15,543 nucleotides of DNA, taken from JAWPMV01 sp038527215. Its GTDB lineage: Bacteria > Bacteroidota > Bacteroidia > J057. Both the position numbers and the translations under genes were made by a program. The notes below the pieces were generated by a model, which did no database searches, was not told the DNA's origin, and saw only the letters and a program-made list of their open reading frames with translations. Shown here one piece after another: positions 1 through 5,931 of this stretch. Positions within the stretch are counted from its first letter, which is position 1. Each line of letters opens with the position of its first letter. Location of the stretch: assembly GCA_038527215.1 (NCBI GenBank), contig JBCBGC010000166.1:1-15543 (forward strand). The letters are read 5' to 3'.

Positions 1-2
1 CA

Positions 3-137
3 TTATGCAATCATGGAGACCCCGGATAAGGCATTTTCCCTACCGGTCAAATGCCTTTCCGGGGTGATATATTGGTGAGTTGTAGGGGTTTCCAGAAGCT
101 TTTTGATGAAATCATCCTCCATCCGTATTCTATTCAC
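3..137 (-). CDS. Possible 44-residue small protein of unknown function
   Basis: A minus-strand ORF starts with GTG at 137 and stops with TAA at 3-5; an internal ATG at 122 would give 39 residues. The GTG is preceded at a 7-base spacing by AGGAGG, an unusually good ribosome binding site for Bacteroidota, where such sites are rare. The peptide is charged and hydrophilic, with an acidic-basic N-terminal part (MEDDFIKKLLE from residue 6) and no signal peptide, membrane span or known motif. Much of its second half is encoded by the arms of the 19-65 hairpin, so the frame may simply be an accident of a structured sequence. I do not recognise the family. Confidence 0.25.
   Translation of the reverse strand: MNRIRMEDDFIKKLLETPTTHQYITPERHLTGRENALSGVSMIA
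19..65. repeat. 17-bp hairpin with one bulge
   Basis: Bases 19-36 and 49-65 are complementary over 17 base pairs, with T27 unpaired and a 12-base loop that contains the palindrome ACCGGT. No T-run follows on either strand, so it does not look like an ordinary intrinsic terminator. It could be a domain of a structured RNA, a palindromic repeat unit, or the edge of a mobile element lying to the left of the window. Confidence 0.7.
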
Positions 138-143
138 TCCGGA

Positions 144-166
144 ACCTCCTCCGACTGACAGGAGGT
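144..166 (-). promoter_or_regulatory. Hairpin covering the ribosome binding site of the 3-137 ORF
   Basis: ACCTCCT (144-150) and AGGAGGT (160-166) form a perfect 7-bp stem with a 9-base loop. Read on the minus strand, the arm at 144-150 is the AGGAGG Shine-Dalgarno-like sequence 7 bases before the GTG at 137, and the other arm would sequester it. This would make sense only if the small ORF is real; otherwise it is one more stem in a structured region. Confidence 0.35.
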
Positions 167-449
167 GAGCTATCCGGGGTCCCTCGCTCTAGTACCGTTC
201 TCTTCTGAGGGAGTCTACAGGCAGGGAGAGGTAGATACCGGTCTGCCCCAGATATTTCCTCATGCTAATCGCACACTTTTTTGCAAGGCTTGTCAGCATG
301 AAATCCTGGCTTACTCAACATTCGGGATGACTCAGGTTTTTTGCCCCTCCTCTATCTCCTATCTCCTTTTCTTGCGCTAAAAATCATACGAACTTTGGAA
401 ATATTGCATACCTTGTAAGTCCTTAACTTCTAGCTTTCTGTACGTAAGT

Positions 450-476
450 ATGCCTTCTCCGGAAGGCATCTTTTTT
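450..476 (+). terminator. Rho-independent terminator, plus strand
   Basis: ATGCCTTC (450-457) and GAAGGCAT (462-469) form an 8-bp stem with a TCCG tetraloop, followed by C and six T residues (471-476). This is a textbook intrinsic terminator reading rightwards. It ends four bases before the ATG at 481 of the transglycosylase, so either it closes an upstream transcript or it lies in the 5' leader of that gene. Confidence 0.65.
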
Positions 477-480
477 ACCC

Positions 481-1383
481 ATGGCCCGTACCTGTAAAGA
501 GAAAAATGATCAAAAAATTAGCTTGAAGGACAGATTTACTAAAAAAATAAGCATTTCTTTTCGATTTGCTTGGTCAATCCTAATAAATTTAGTATTATTG
601 CCACTGAAGTTAGCACTTAAACGTCTTTTACCCTTCAGACTATTCGGCATGAGTACTTATCATCCTGCATATCGTATGCAAGGAGCCAGTGGCGTATCGC
701 TGATCCCTTACGGTTCCTACCGACCTCGTCTCCCTATCCACCGTGTATTCTGGGTAGCCTGTCTCTTATTACTGTCCAATTTGGTTACCTATCAGATGTT
801 TGGCCTGGAAACCAAGGAAGCCGCGCCTATAGTCGAAGAGCAAAAAGGCTTATACCTGCTGGATCAAACCGATGAACGCATCATTAACCGCCCTCAATTC
901 GAAACCAAGGTAGCGGCGGTGAGCGAGGCGCTACAGATTGCCCCTGAATGGCTGATGGCGGTCATGTATACCGAATCCCGCTTCAATCCTGCGATCCGCA
1001 ACCGCAAAGGCAGCGGAGCAGTAGGCCTGATCCAGTTTATGGTTCCGGCGGTCAAGGACATCAACCGCCGTTTGGGTACCAAATATTATATGCATGACAT
1101 CGAGCAGATGGATGCCATGCAACAATTGGATTTGGTGCAGGTCTATCTACAGACGGTAAAAGAGCGTTACGGAGAATTAAGCGGCCTGACAGACCTATAT
1201 CTGGCCGTCCTTTTTCCCAAAGCCATCGGACAAGCCAAGAGTTATACCTTGTTTTCCCGACCTGGCAGAGCCTATCGTCAGAATGCCGGATTGGATGAAA
1301 ATGCGGACGGCTCGGTAACGGTGCTCGACATTGATACCAGAATGAAGCGTTTGTATCCCACGGCTTATCACGCGACTCGCTAA
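481..1383 (+). CDS. Membrane-anchored lytic transglycosylase (SLT domain)
   Basis: The C-terminal half (residues about 140-295) resembles a lysozyme-like SLT domain that cleaves the glycan strands of peptidoglycan. The likely catalytic glutamate is E165 in YTESRFNP, followed by the family-typical GLIQFM at 182-187 and a later LYLAVLFPKA helix. Two hydrophobic stretches precede it, about 29-52 and 89-107, so the enzyme is probably tethered to the inner membrane with the catalytic part in the periplasm. The start is uncertain. ATG 481 lies directly behind a terminator, and bases 481-600 are much more AT- and lysine-rich than the rest. An alternative ATG at 651, with a promoter-like sequence at 570-600, would give 244 residues and leave one membrane anchor. 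The fold assignment is good; the exact subfamily is not settled. Confidence 0.8.
   Translation: MARTCKEKNDQKISLKDRFTKKISISFRFAWSILINLVLLPLKLALKRLLPFRLFGMSTYHPAYRMQGASGVSLIPYGSYRPRLPIHRVFWVACLLLLSNLVTYQMFGLETKEAAPIVEEQKGLYLLDQTDERIINRPQFETKVAAVSEALQIAPEWLMAVMYTESRFNPAIRNRKGSGAVGLIQFMVPAVKDINRRLGTKYYMHDIEQMDAMQQLDLVQVYLQTVKERYGELSGLTDLYLAVLFPKAIGQAKSYTLFSRPGRAYRQNAGLDENADGSVTVLDIDTRMKRLYPTAYHATR
570..600 (+). promoter_or_regulatory. Possible Bacteroidota-type promoter inside the annotated 5' end of the transglycosylase
   Basis: TTG at 570-572 and TATTATTG at 593-600 are separated by 20 bases. This fits the Bacteroidota -33 TTG / -7 TAnnTTTG layout with one mismatch in the -7 box. It lies in an AT-rich part and would place transcription start about 40 bases before the alternative ATG at 651. 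In AT-rich sequence this could be chance. Confidence 0.3.
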
Positions 1384-1390
1384 GGGCTGG

Positions 1391-1552
1391 ATGCAGATGA
1401 ATACTTATCCCCTTTCCTGGCAGACTACCTTGCTCCGGATTTGTTTGATCGTTGGGTTGAGCATCAGCCTGATTTATTGGATTGATTACAGCTTTCCAGT
1501 TACCCCTCCTGTGGAAAATGTGAGTATGGAAAGCCCTTTGGGGCGGCCTTAG
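1391..1552 (+). CDS. Small single-span membrane protein (53 aa)
   Basis: An ORF of 53 residues begins with ATG 7 bases after the transglycosylase stop; a second ATG follows two codons later. Residues about 13-31 form a strongly hydrophobic segment (TLLRICLIVGLSISLIYWI), followed by a short polar, proline-containing tail (VTPPVENVSMESPLGRP). This is the pattern of a small inner-membrane protein with one span. Its tight spacing suggests co-transcription with the transglycosylase, and it might be a partner or regulator of that enzyme, but that is inference. No family is recognised. The hydrophobic segment argues against a random ORF; the short length keeps confidence moderate. Confidence 0.5.
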   Translation: MQMNTYPLSWQTTLLRICLIVGLSISLIYWIDYSFPVTPPVENVSMESPLGRP

Positions 1553-1625
1553 TTCAGCATTGATCCCCCTCTTTCCTGCCTTTTCTGTGCATTTTTTCTC
1601 CGAATATTTGAAGTTTCCCTTTACA

Positions 1626-1668
1626 AAGCCGATTTTAATGATAACTACTCGCTGCTAACCATCGGCTT
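1626..1668 (+). promoter_or_regulatory. Inverted repeat in the leader of the M28 peptidase gene
   Basis: AAGCCGAT (1626-1633) and ATCGGCTT (1661-1668) are perfect 8-base inverted repeats with a 27-base AT-rich loop. The right arm ends one base before the ATG at 1670. A hairpin there could affect translation start, or the half-sites could bind a dimeric regulator. No T-run follows, so it is not a terminator. Confidence 0.35.
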
Positions 1669-1669
1669 C

Positions 1670-3070
1670 ATGAAAAAACCTACGCTTCTCCTTTGGCTAT
1701 GCCTCTGTATCGGCCTGGCCTGCCAACCTACCCCCCCTACCCAACCTACCCAACCTACCTTGAACGAAGAAGATCTTGAGATGGTCACCGCTATTTTTGA
1801 AGAGGCGTTGGTCAATGGCCAAGCTTACGAGTGGCTGGAACATCTCTGTCTCAACATTGGCCCTCGATTAAGTGGATCTGAAAACGCCGCAAAAGCCATT
1901 GAATGGACCAAATCGATCATGGAGGATGAAGGATTTGATCAAGTCTTCCTACAAGATGTGATGGTTCCACACTGGGAACGCGGGGCTGCAGAAGAAGCCC
2001 GCCTCATGCCCTCTGGAACAACGCTCTCGGTCTTGGCGCTGGGAGGCTCTCCAGCTACGCCCGAAGGTGGCATACAAGCCCCAGTCGTGATGGTTACCTC
2101 TTTGGAGGAAGTTGATGAATTGGGAGAACAGGTTAAGGGCAAAATTGTCTTCTACAACCGTCCCTTTAATCAGCGGCATATCCAAACAGGCCCTGGATAT
2201 GGCAGCACGGTAGACCAGCGTTCCCAGGGAGCCATGAGAGCTTCCCAATACGGAGCCGTAGGCATTGTCATCCGTTCGGTATCGTCTGCCTTTGATGATG
2301 TTCCCCACACTGGTGCTCAATTTTTGGTAGATAGCATCCCCCACATTCCCGCGGCCGCCCTTGGCGTACAATCAGCGGATAAACTGGCCAACGCCCTGGC
2401 AAATAATCCTGATACAGAGCTATTCCTTAAGATGAGTTGCCAGTGGTTTGATGATGCCCCTTCCCACAACGTAGTAGGAGAACTCAAAGGCAGTGAATTC
2501 CCAGAAAAATATATCGTGGTAGGGGGACACCTGGATAGCTGGGACGTTGGACATGGCGCGCATGACGATGGCTCCGGATGTATGCAGTCTATTGACGTCC
2601 TCTATCTTATGAAAAAACTGGGCATTCAGCCCCGGCATACCATCCGGGCCGTCATGTTCATCAATGAAGAAAACGGGACCCGGGGAGGAGAAAAGTATGC
2701 CGATTTGGCCATCGAAAACAAGGAAGATCACCTGATCGCCATTGAAAGTGACGCAGGAGCTTTTTCACCCCGAGGATTTGGGGTGAGCGGCGTGGAAGAT
2801 GCCACCCTGGAAAAAATGCGCGCCTGGTTACCACTTTTTCCACAATCCACGGTCTCCTTCATAAACAAAGGCGGCGGTGGCGTAGATATAGGCCCCTTGC
2901 ATAGACGGACCGCTACCCCTATGTCGGGCCTTTCGGTAGATTCTCAGCGCAATTTTGACTATCACCATTCGCCTAACGACACCTTTGATAAGGTCAATCG
3001 GCGGGAATTGCATCTGGGTTCTGCTGCCCTGGCCAGTTTCATTTATCTGATTGATAAATATGGCCTTTAG
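1670..3070 (+). CDS. M28 family zinc metallopeptidase, probable lipoprotein
   Basis: A co-catalytic two-zinc aminopeptidase/carboxypeptidase-Q-like enzyme. The N-terminus has a hydrophobic signal ending at LAC (Cys18), which suggests a lipoprotein, then a TPPTQPTQPT linker encoded by short tandem repeats. A PA-like insert occupies roughly residues 130-260. The peptidase core follows with the expected metal ligands and catalytic residues: H287 (GGHLDS), D299 (HDDGSG), E333/E334 (NEENG), D361 (ESDAG) and H433 (HSPNDT). All are present, so it should be active. It probably acts on peptides outside the inner membrane. The 466-residue length is normal for the group. The gene is followed by a DUF6702 protein overlapping its stop codon, indicating an operon. 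The exact substrate cannot be read from sequence. Confidence 0.92.
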   Translation: MKKPTLLLWLCLCIGLACQPTPPTQPTQPTLNEEDLEMVTAIFEEALVNGQAYEWLEHLCLNIGPRLSGSENAAKAIEWTKSIMEDEGFDQVFLQDVMVPHWERGAAEEARLMPSGTTLSVLALGGSPATPEGGIQAPVVMVTSLEEVDELGEQVKGKIVFYNRPFNQRHIQTGPGYGSTVDQRSQGAMRASQYGAVGIVIRSVSSAFDDVPHTGAQFLVDSIPHIPAAALGVQSADKLANALANNPDTELFLKMSCQWFDDAPSHNVVGELKGSEFPEKYIVVGGHLDSWDVGHGAHDDGSGCMQSIDVLYLMKKLGIQPRHTIRAVMFINEENGTRGGEKYADLAIENKEDHLIAIESDAGAFSPRGFGVSGVEDATLEKMRAWLPLFPQSTVSFINKGGGGVDIGPLHRRTATPMSGLSVDSQRNFDYHHSPNDTFDKVNRRELHLGSAALASFIYLIDKYGL

Positions 3071-3569
3071 GCCAGGCTTGCTGCTTTTCTTTTGCTTTGC
3101 CACGGGCTGGGGTATGGGGCTCAGGCCTCAGCATGATTTTTATCTCAGCCTTACAGAGCTGACCTATGATGCGGAATGGGGATGTTTTGAGGGCAAAGTG
3201 AAAATTTTTTCCGACAACCTCCACGATGCCCTTCAACAAGAAGGCTTAATTGATGGTGGGCTGATTTTTTCGGAAGAAAAGGTCCAGTCCTTATCGGTCC
3301 TGGCTCGCTATCTGGGTCGGCATCTTGATTTCCGGGCTGCTGGCCGTCCCTTGCCGATCTGGCTAACCGGGGTCGAGGTGCTGGGAGATGCGCATTGGAT
3401 TGAGGTGGAAATCGGGCAAACTTGCCTGGATGAACCCCTCTTTGTGGAAAATCGCATTCTTCTGGATCATATTGACGAACAAGTTAATATTCTCCGCATT
3501 CGACGACTGGGTGAGGAGTATATGAAAAGTTTCAACCGGCGCCTCGCCAGGGGAACCATTCGCTGGTAA
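3060..3569 (+). CDS. DUF6702 family exported protein
   Basis: A 169-residue protein with an N-terminal signal-like hydrophobic segment (residues 5-20). The body has features I associate with the Bacteroidota DUF6702 family: HDFYLSLTEL near residues 25-34, a KIFSDN motif around 48-53, an LPIWLTGVEVLGD strand region in the middle, and a QVNILRIRR segment near the C-terminus. The function is unknown. The ATG at 3060 overlaps the last 11 bases of the M28 gene (stop at 3068-3070), so translation is likely coupled; a TTG nine bases earlier is less likely. The linkage suggests a role in the envelope with the peptidase, which is inference. Confidence 0.75.
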   Translation: MAFRPGLLLFFCFATGWGMGLRPQHDFYLSLTELTYDAEWGCFEGKVKIFSDNLHDALQQEGLIDGGLIFSEEKVQSLSVLARYLGRHLDFRAAGRPLPIWLTGVEVLGDAHWIEVEIGQTCLDEPLFVENRILLDHIDEQVNILRIRRLGEEYMKSFNRRLARGTIRW

Positions 3570-3599
3570 GCCAATCCTAAGCCCATAATAATCGCAACC

Positions 3600-3884
3600 A
3601 TGAACCTCCCATCCAGATTTAGCCTGTTCCTCTACTTTGGCTTCCTTTTTCTCACCTTCCTGGCCTGTCGCGAGACCTGTGAGGAATGCAGGGCCCAGGT
3701 CAATTCCCGCAACTATGTCAACGGGACTTTGGTATTGGAAACTGATACCCTCTACGATCCACAAACCATTTGTGGGGATCAATTGGACTTATTTAAGGAT
3801 GGTCCGCGCTATGATACCTCTTCGGTGAACCTTAACGGCACCACCACCGAACGCGCCGATCTGACCACTTATTTCTGCGAGTAG
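3600..3884 (+). CDS. Small cysteine-containing lipoprotein
   Basis: A 94-residue protein starting 30 bases after the DUF6702 stop, probably the last gene of the operon. It has a hydrophobic signal (residues 8-22) ending in FLAC, so Cys23 is a plausible lipidation site. Four further cysteines follow, C27, C30, C58 and C93, of which C27 and C30 form CEEC. They could make two disulfides in an exported protein, or the CxxC could bind a metal. The remainder is polar and rich in Thr, Asn and Asp, with no recognised domain. Its last 16 bases overlap the 3' end of the convergent minus-strand hydroxylase gene. Confidence 0.7.
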   Translation: MNLPSRFSLFLYFGFLFLTFLACRETCEECRAQVNSRNYVNGTLVLETDTLYDPQTICGDQLDLFKDGPRYDTSSVNLNGTTTERADLTTYFCE

Positions 3885-4657
3885 TCCACCTTTTCAGCTT
3901 TCTTCTCTACTTGCTCTCCAAACTCCCAAAATGCCTCTGGGTAGGTAGGATGGTTGGTGCCCATGATTTTGTCCCAAAAATTCAAGTAGATACCATAGTT
4001 GTAGTGGAAAAATTCATGGTGCTGGTGATGGTGGATGGCGGTGTTAAACCAGCGGGCGATCCCTTTTTTGTTGGCTCTTAGCTCAAAGCCCAGATGACCG
4101 TAGATGCTCATGAGCAGGAGGAAACTGACGAAGAACAAGAATAAGCTGCTGTGTATGGGTAAAACCAGGGCGACCAAAGGGATAAACCCGATTTGCAACA
4201 CGGCTTCGATGGGATGGAACGCAAAGGCGGTAAAGGGAGTCGGATGATGAAATTTATGATGCCAGATGTGCACCCGTTGGAAAATGGGTTTCCAGTGTAA
4301 GAAGCGGTGGACCCAGTAAAAGTAAGCATCATTTAGTCCGAAAATCAACAGCAGGGACACAGGATGATACCACCAGGGAAAGGCTTGCCAATCCGTAAAG
4401 ACCTGGGTCCAGGCTTGAGCGGTGAACCAATCCAACCCCAGGCCAGCCAGGGCAAATACCCCCAGAGAATACCAGGTGTAACGCCGCTCTTTCTTCATGA
4501 TATGGTCCTTGGGAGGATGAGGATGAATTTTCAATTTCGCCAGTTGCTCTTTTTTCCAGAAATAAAAGAGCCCATACAGACTGAGGATGCCAGCTAGCGA
4601 AAAGAGGGGCAAATACAACGTCCAGAAAGGAATCAAGGATTTCATACTCACTACCAT
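3869..4657 (-). CDS. Sterol desaturase / fatty acid hydroxylase family protein
   Basis: A 262-residue integral membrane protein of the fatty acid hydroxylase superfamily, which uses a membrane di-iron centre and oxygen to hydroxylate or desaturate lipids. The histidine boxes are clear: HRFLH (117-121), HKFHH (134-138), single His residues in FHPIE (148) and YGHLG (188), and HHQHH (210-214). Membrane segments lie at about 10-33, 60-78, 97-115 and 152-187. The start ATG at 4657 overlaps the stop of the upstream desaturase gene in ATGGTAG; an in-frame ATG at 4645 is also possible. With the desaturase it probably forms a two-step lipid-modifying unit. The substrate is not known; sterol, carotenoid and fatty acyl lipids are all possible for this superfamily. 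Confidence 0.88.
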   Translation of the reverse strand: MVVSMKSLIPFWTLYLPLFSLAGILSLYGLFYFWKKEQLAKLKIHPHPPKDHIMKKERRYTWYSLGVFALAGLGLDWFTAQAWTQVFTDWQAFPWWYHPVSLLLIFGLNDAYFYWVHRFLHWKPIFQRVHIWHHKFHHPTPFTAFAFHPIEAVLQIGFIPLVALVLPIHSSLFLFFVSFLLLMSIYGHLGFELRANKKGIARWFNTAIHHHQHHEFFHYNYGIYLNFWDKIMGTNHPTYPEAFWEFGEQVEKKAEKVDYSQK

Positions 4658-5757
4658 TCTTCATCCATTTGCCAACTATTCCAGCCTCTTTCCCGCAGCA
4701 AGCGCCAATGGGACAAAATCGCCTGAGAAACCAGGGGTTCACAATGATAGGGCAAGCCAAATTCAGCGGCTGTCTCGGCCACCATGGGGGTTAAGGCCGG
4801 ATAGTGAATATGGCAGATCCGAGGAAAAAGGTGGTGGACCACATGATGATTAAAGCCGCCAAAGAGGAAATTGACGACGGGATTCTGGGTAGCAAAATCC
4901 GCCGTAGTAATCAGTTGATGTTCCGCCCAGGTATAGGGCAGTTTCCCCTCCCTATCCACCTGCGGAAATACCGCATCCTCTCCTACATGAGCCGAAACCA
5001 GGGCAACCGCAATCACCATACTTGCAGTCATATTCATGGCGATAAAAGCCAGGACGATGACCCAGGCAGGTTGAGGAACCCAAATTAACGGCAGGATCAG
5101 TACATAGGTCAGGTAAAGGAGTTTGAATCCGATCAATTTGAGGTACTCCCGGGAGGGAATCTTACCCGCTTTGAATGCGCCAATGTTATTAGCCCAGAAA
5201 TCAGTAAAATCCCTCCGCCAAAGCCAGTGCAGGGTATACAGCAAGTAGACAAAGGGCATATAGATATGCTGCCACTTATGCACCTTGAGTTTTTCGGCGT
5301 GGGGAAAAATCCTAACAAAATCGACCTGCTGAATATCTGAGTCCTGATCCAGGACATTGGGAAAGGCATGATGGGCAAACACATGGCGGTTGCGCCACAT
5401 GAAGGAGTTTGCCCCTAGTAAATCGAACACCATACAGAAAGCCTGGTTGACCTTCCGATGAGGGGAGATGGTCCCATGGGCAGCGTCATGGGCCAGATTC
5501 AGCCCTACCAGGATCGCCAGGGCCCCCATGCCCATATAGCCCAGAAACAGCCACCCTACCTGGCTCCCCAGCAGCCAGATCATCAGATAGCAACCTACAT
5601 ATAGACTGACCAGCACCCCGGCTTTGATAAAAAAAGCCGGATTGGCATAGGTGGAATAGGCATGTTCCCGGAAATATCCGTGTACCCGTTCTTTTAATCG
5701 CTGAAAGAAAAGGTCTTCCCTTTGTTGATAACGAACCTGCATAGGTGTATGAGACAT
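4651..5757 (-). CDS. Membrane fatty acid desaturase (acyl-lipid/acyl-CoA type)
   Basis: A 368-residue PF00487-type desaturase, introducing double bonds into fatty acyl chains in the membrane through a di-iron centre. The three histidine boxes are HDAAH (residues 90-94), HVFAHH (125-130) and HVVHH (305-309), with an added SAHVGE near 256-260. The context FNHHVVHHLFP resembles the front-end group, in which the third box is usually QxxHH, but here the first position is His. Hydrophobic spans lie at about 45-65, 68-90, 168-180 and 210-255. I chose ATG 5757; upstream codons to 5793 are open only by a TTG. The gene overlaps the following hydroxylase by 7 bases, so the two are likely translated together. 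Confidence 0.9.
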   Translation of the reverse strand: MSHTPMQVRYQQREDLFFQRLKERVHGYFREHAYSTYANPAFFIKAGVLVSLYVGCYLMIWLLGSQVGWLFLGYMGMGALAILVGLNLAHDAAHGTISPHRKVNQAFCMVFDLLGANSFMWRNRHVFAHHAFPNVLDQDSDIQQVDFVRIFPHAEKLKVHKWQHIYMPFVYLLYTLHWLWRRDFTDFWANNIGAFKAGKIPSREYLKLIGFKLLYLTYVLILPLIWVPQPAWVIVLAFIAMNMTASMVIAVALVSAHVGEDAVFPQVDREGKLPYTWAEHQLITTADFATQNPVVNFLFGGFNHHVVHHLFPRICHIHYPALTPMVAETAAEFGLPYHCEPLVSQAILSHWRLLRERGWNSWQMDEEW

Positions 5758-5831
5758 TACGTTGGACGCTGATAAAGGGAAGTGTTGACCCAATGGGTAA
5801 GGAAAGATACGCTTTCCCCGCTACATTTGTT

Positions 5832-5864
5832 AGCCCATGCGAAATATCCGGGCTTATAGCATGG
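5832..5864 (-). promoter_or_regulatory. Two competing short hairpins upstream of the desaturase gene
   Basis: Read on the minus strand, CCATGC (5859-5864) can pair with GCATGG (5835-5840), and AGCCC (5850-5854) can pair with GGGCT (5832-5836). The two right-hand arms share two bases, so the stems exclude each other. They lie about 75 bases before the desaturase ATG and just after the 5872-5912 hairpin. The stems are short (6 and 5 bp), so this may be chance or a binding site rather than a switch. Confidence 0.25.
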
Positions 5865-5871
5865 ACATATA

Positions 5872-5912
5872 AGCAAAACGAGCCCTCCGGATGCCGGGTG
5901 GCTCGTTTTGCT
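5872..5912 (-). terminator. Long hairpin terminator between two minus-strand genes
   Basis: AGCAAAACGAGCC (5872-5884) and GGCTCGTTTTGCT (5900-5912) are perfect 13-base inverted repeats. CCGG/CCGG inside the 15-base loop extends the stem after one mismatch. The TTTT within the outer arm is typical of Bacteroidota terminators that work in either direction. It lies 19 bases beyond the stop of the 5932-6294 gene and would separate that gene from the desaturase operon. Confidence 0.7.
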
Positions 5913-5931
5913 CCAGGTCTATTTCTCAACC

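Larger units (their letters stand above)
1..480. other. Gene-poor, hairpin-rich stretch at the left edge
   Basis: I see no large gene here. The stretch carries several strong inverted repeats (19-65, 144-166, and a weaker TCCCTC/GAGGGA pair near 182-213) and ends in a plus-strand intrinsic terminator at 450-476. A terminator in this direction implies a plus-strand transcript upstream of it, which could be a structured RNA. The motif TACCGGTC occurs twice (41-48 and 236-243) and CCGGGGT twice (59-65 and 174-180), so the ACCCCGG at 19-25 has two possible partners. A short minus-strand ORF is listed separately. No match to rnpB, tmRNA, SRP RNA or a known riboswitch was recognised. Confidence 0.4.

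Noticed and set aside
262..276. GTGTGCG on the minus strand resembling the 5' end of a group II intron
   Set aside because: A 5-base consensus is weak. No domain V and no reverse transcriptase are visible, and the sequence after it does not match introns I know. An intron running left out of the window cannot be fully excluded.
165..380. Plus-strand 71-codon frame starting with GTG
   Set aside because: The translation has no protein-like character, and the AGGAGG before it is too close to the GTG to serve as a ribosome binding site. It lies across a structured region and is more likely a chance frame.
1528..1545. GCCC-TTTG-GGGC hairpin after the small membrane protein
   Set aside because: Four-base-pair stem within the coding end, without a T-run; too weak to call a terminator.
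1949..2371. Minus-strand 140-codon frame inside the M28 peptidase gene
   Set aside because: Antisense shadow of a gene whose plus-strand protein has complete catalytic motifs.
3363..3782. Minus-strand 139-codon frame across the DUF6702 and lipoprotein genes
   Set aside because: Antisense shadow; no recognisable protein features, and both plus-strand genes have signal sequences and operon spacing.
5758..5793. N-terminal extension of the desaturase from a TTG
   Set aside because: TTG is a rare start, the extra 12 residues are not membrane or signal sequence, and a good ATG exists at 5757.
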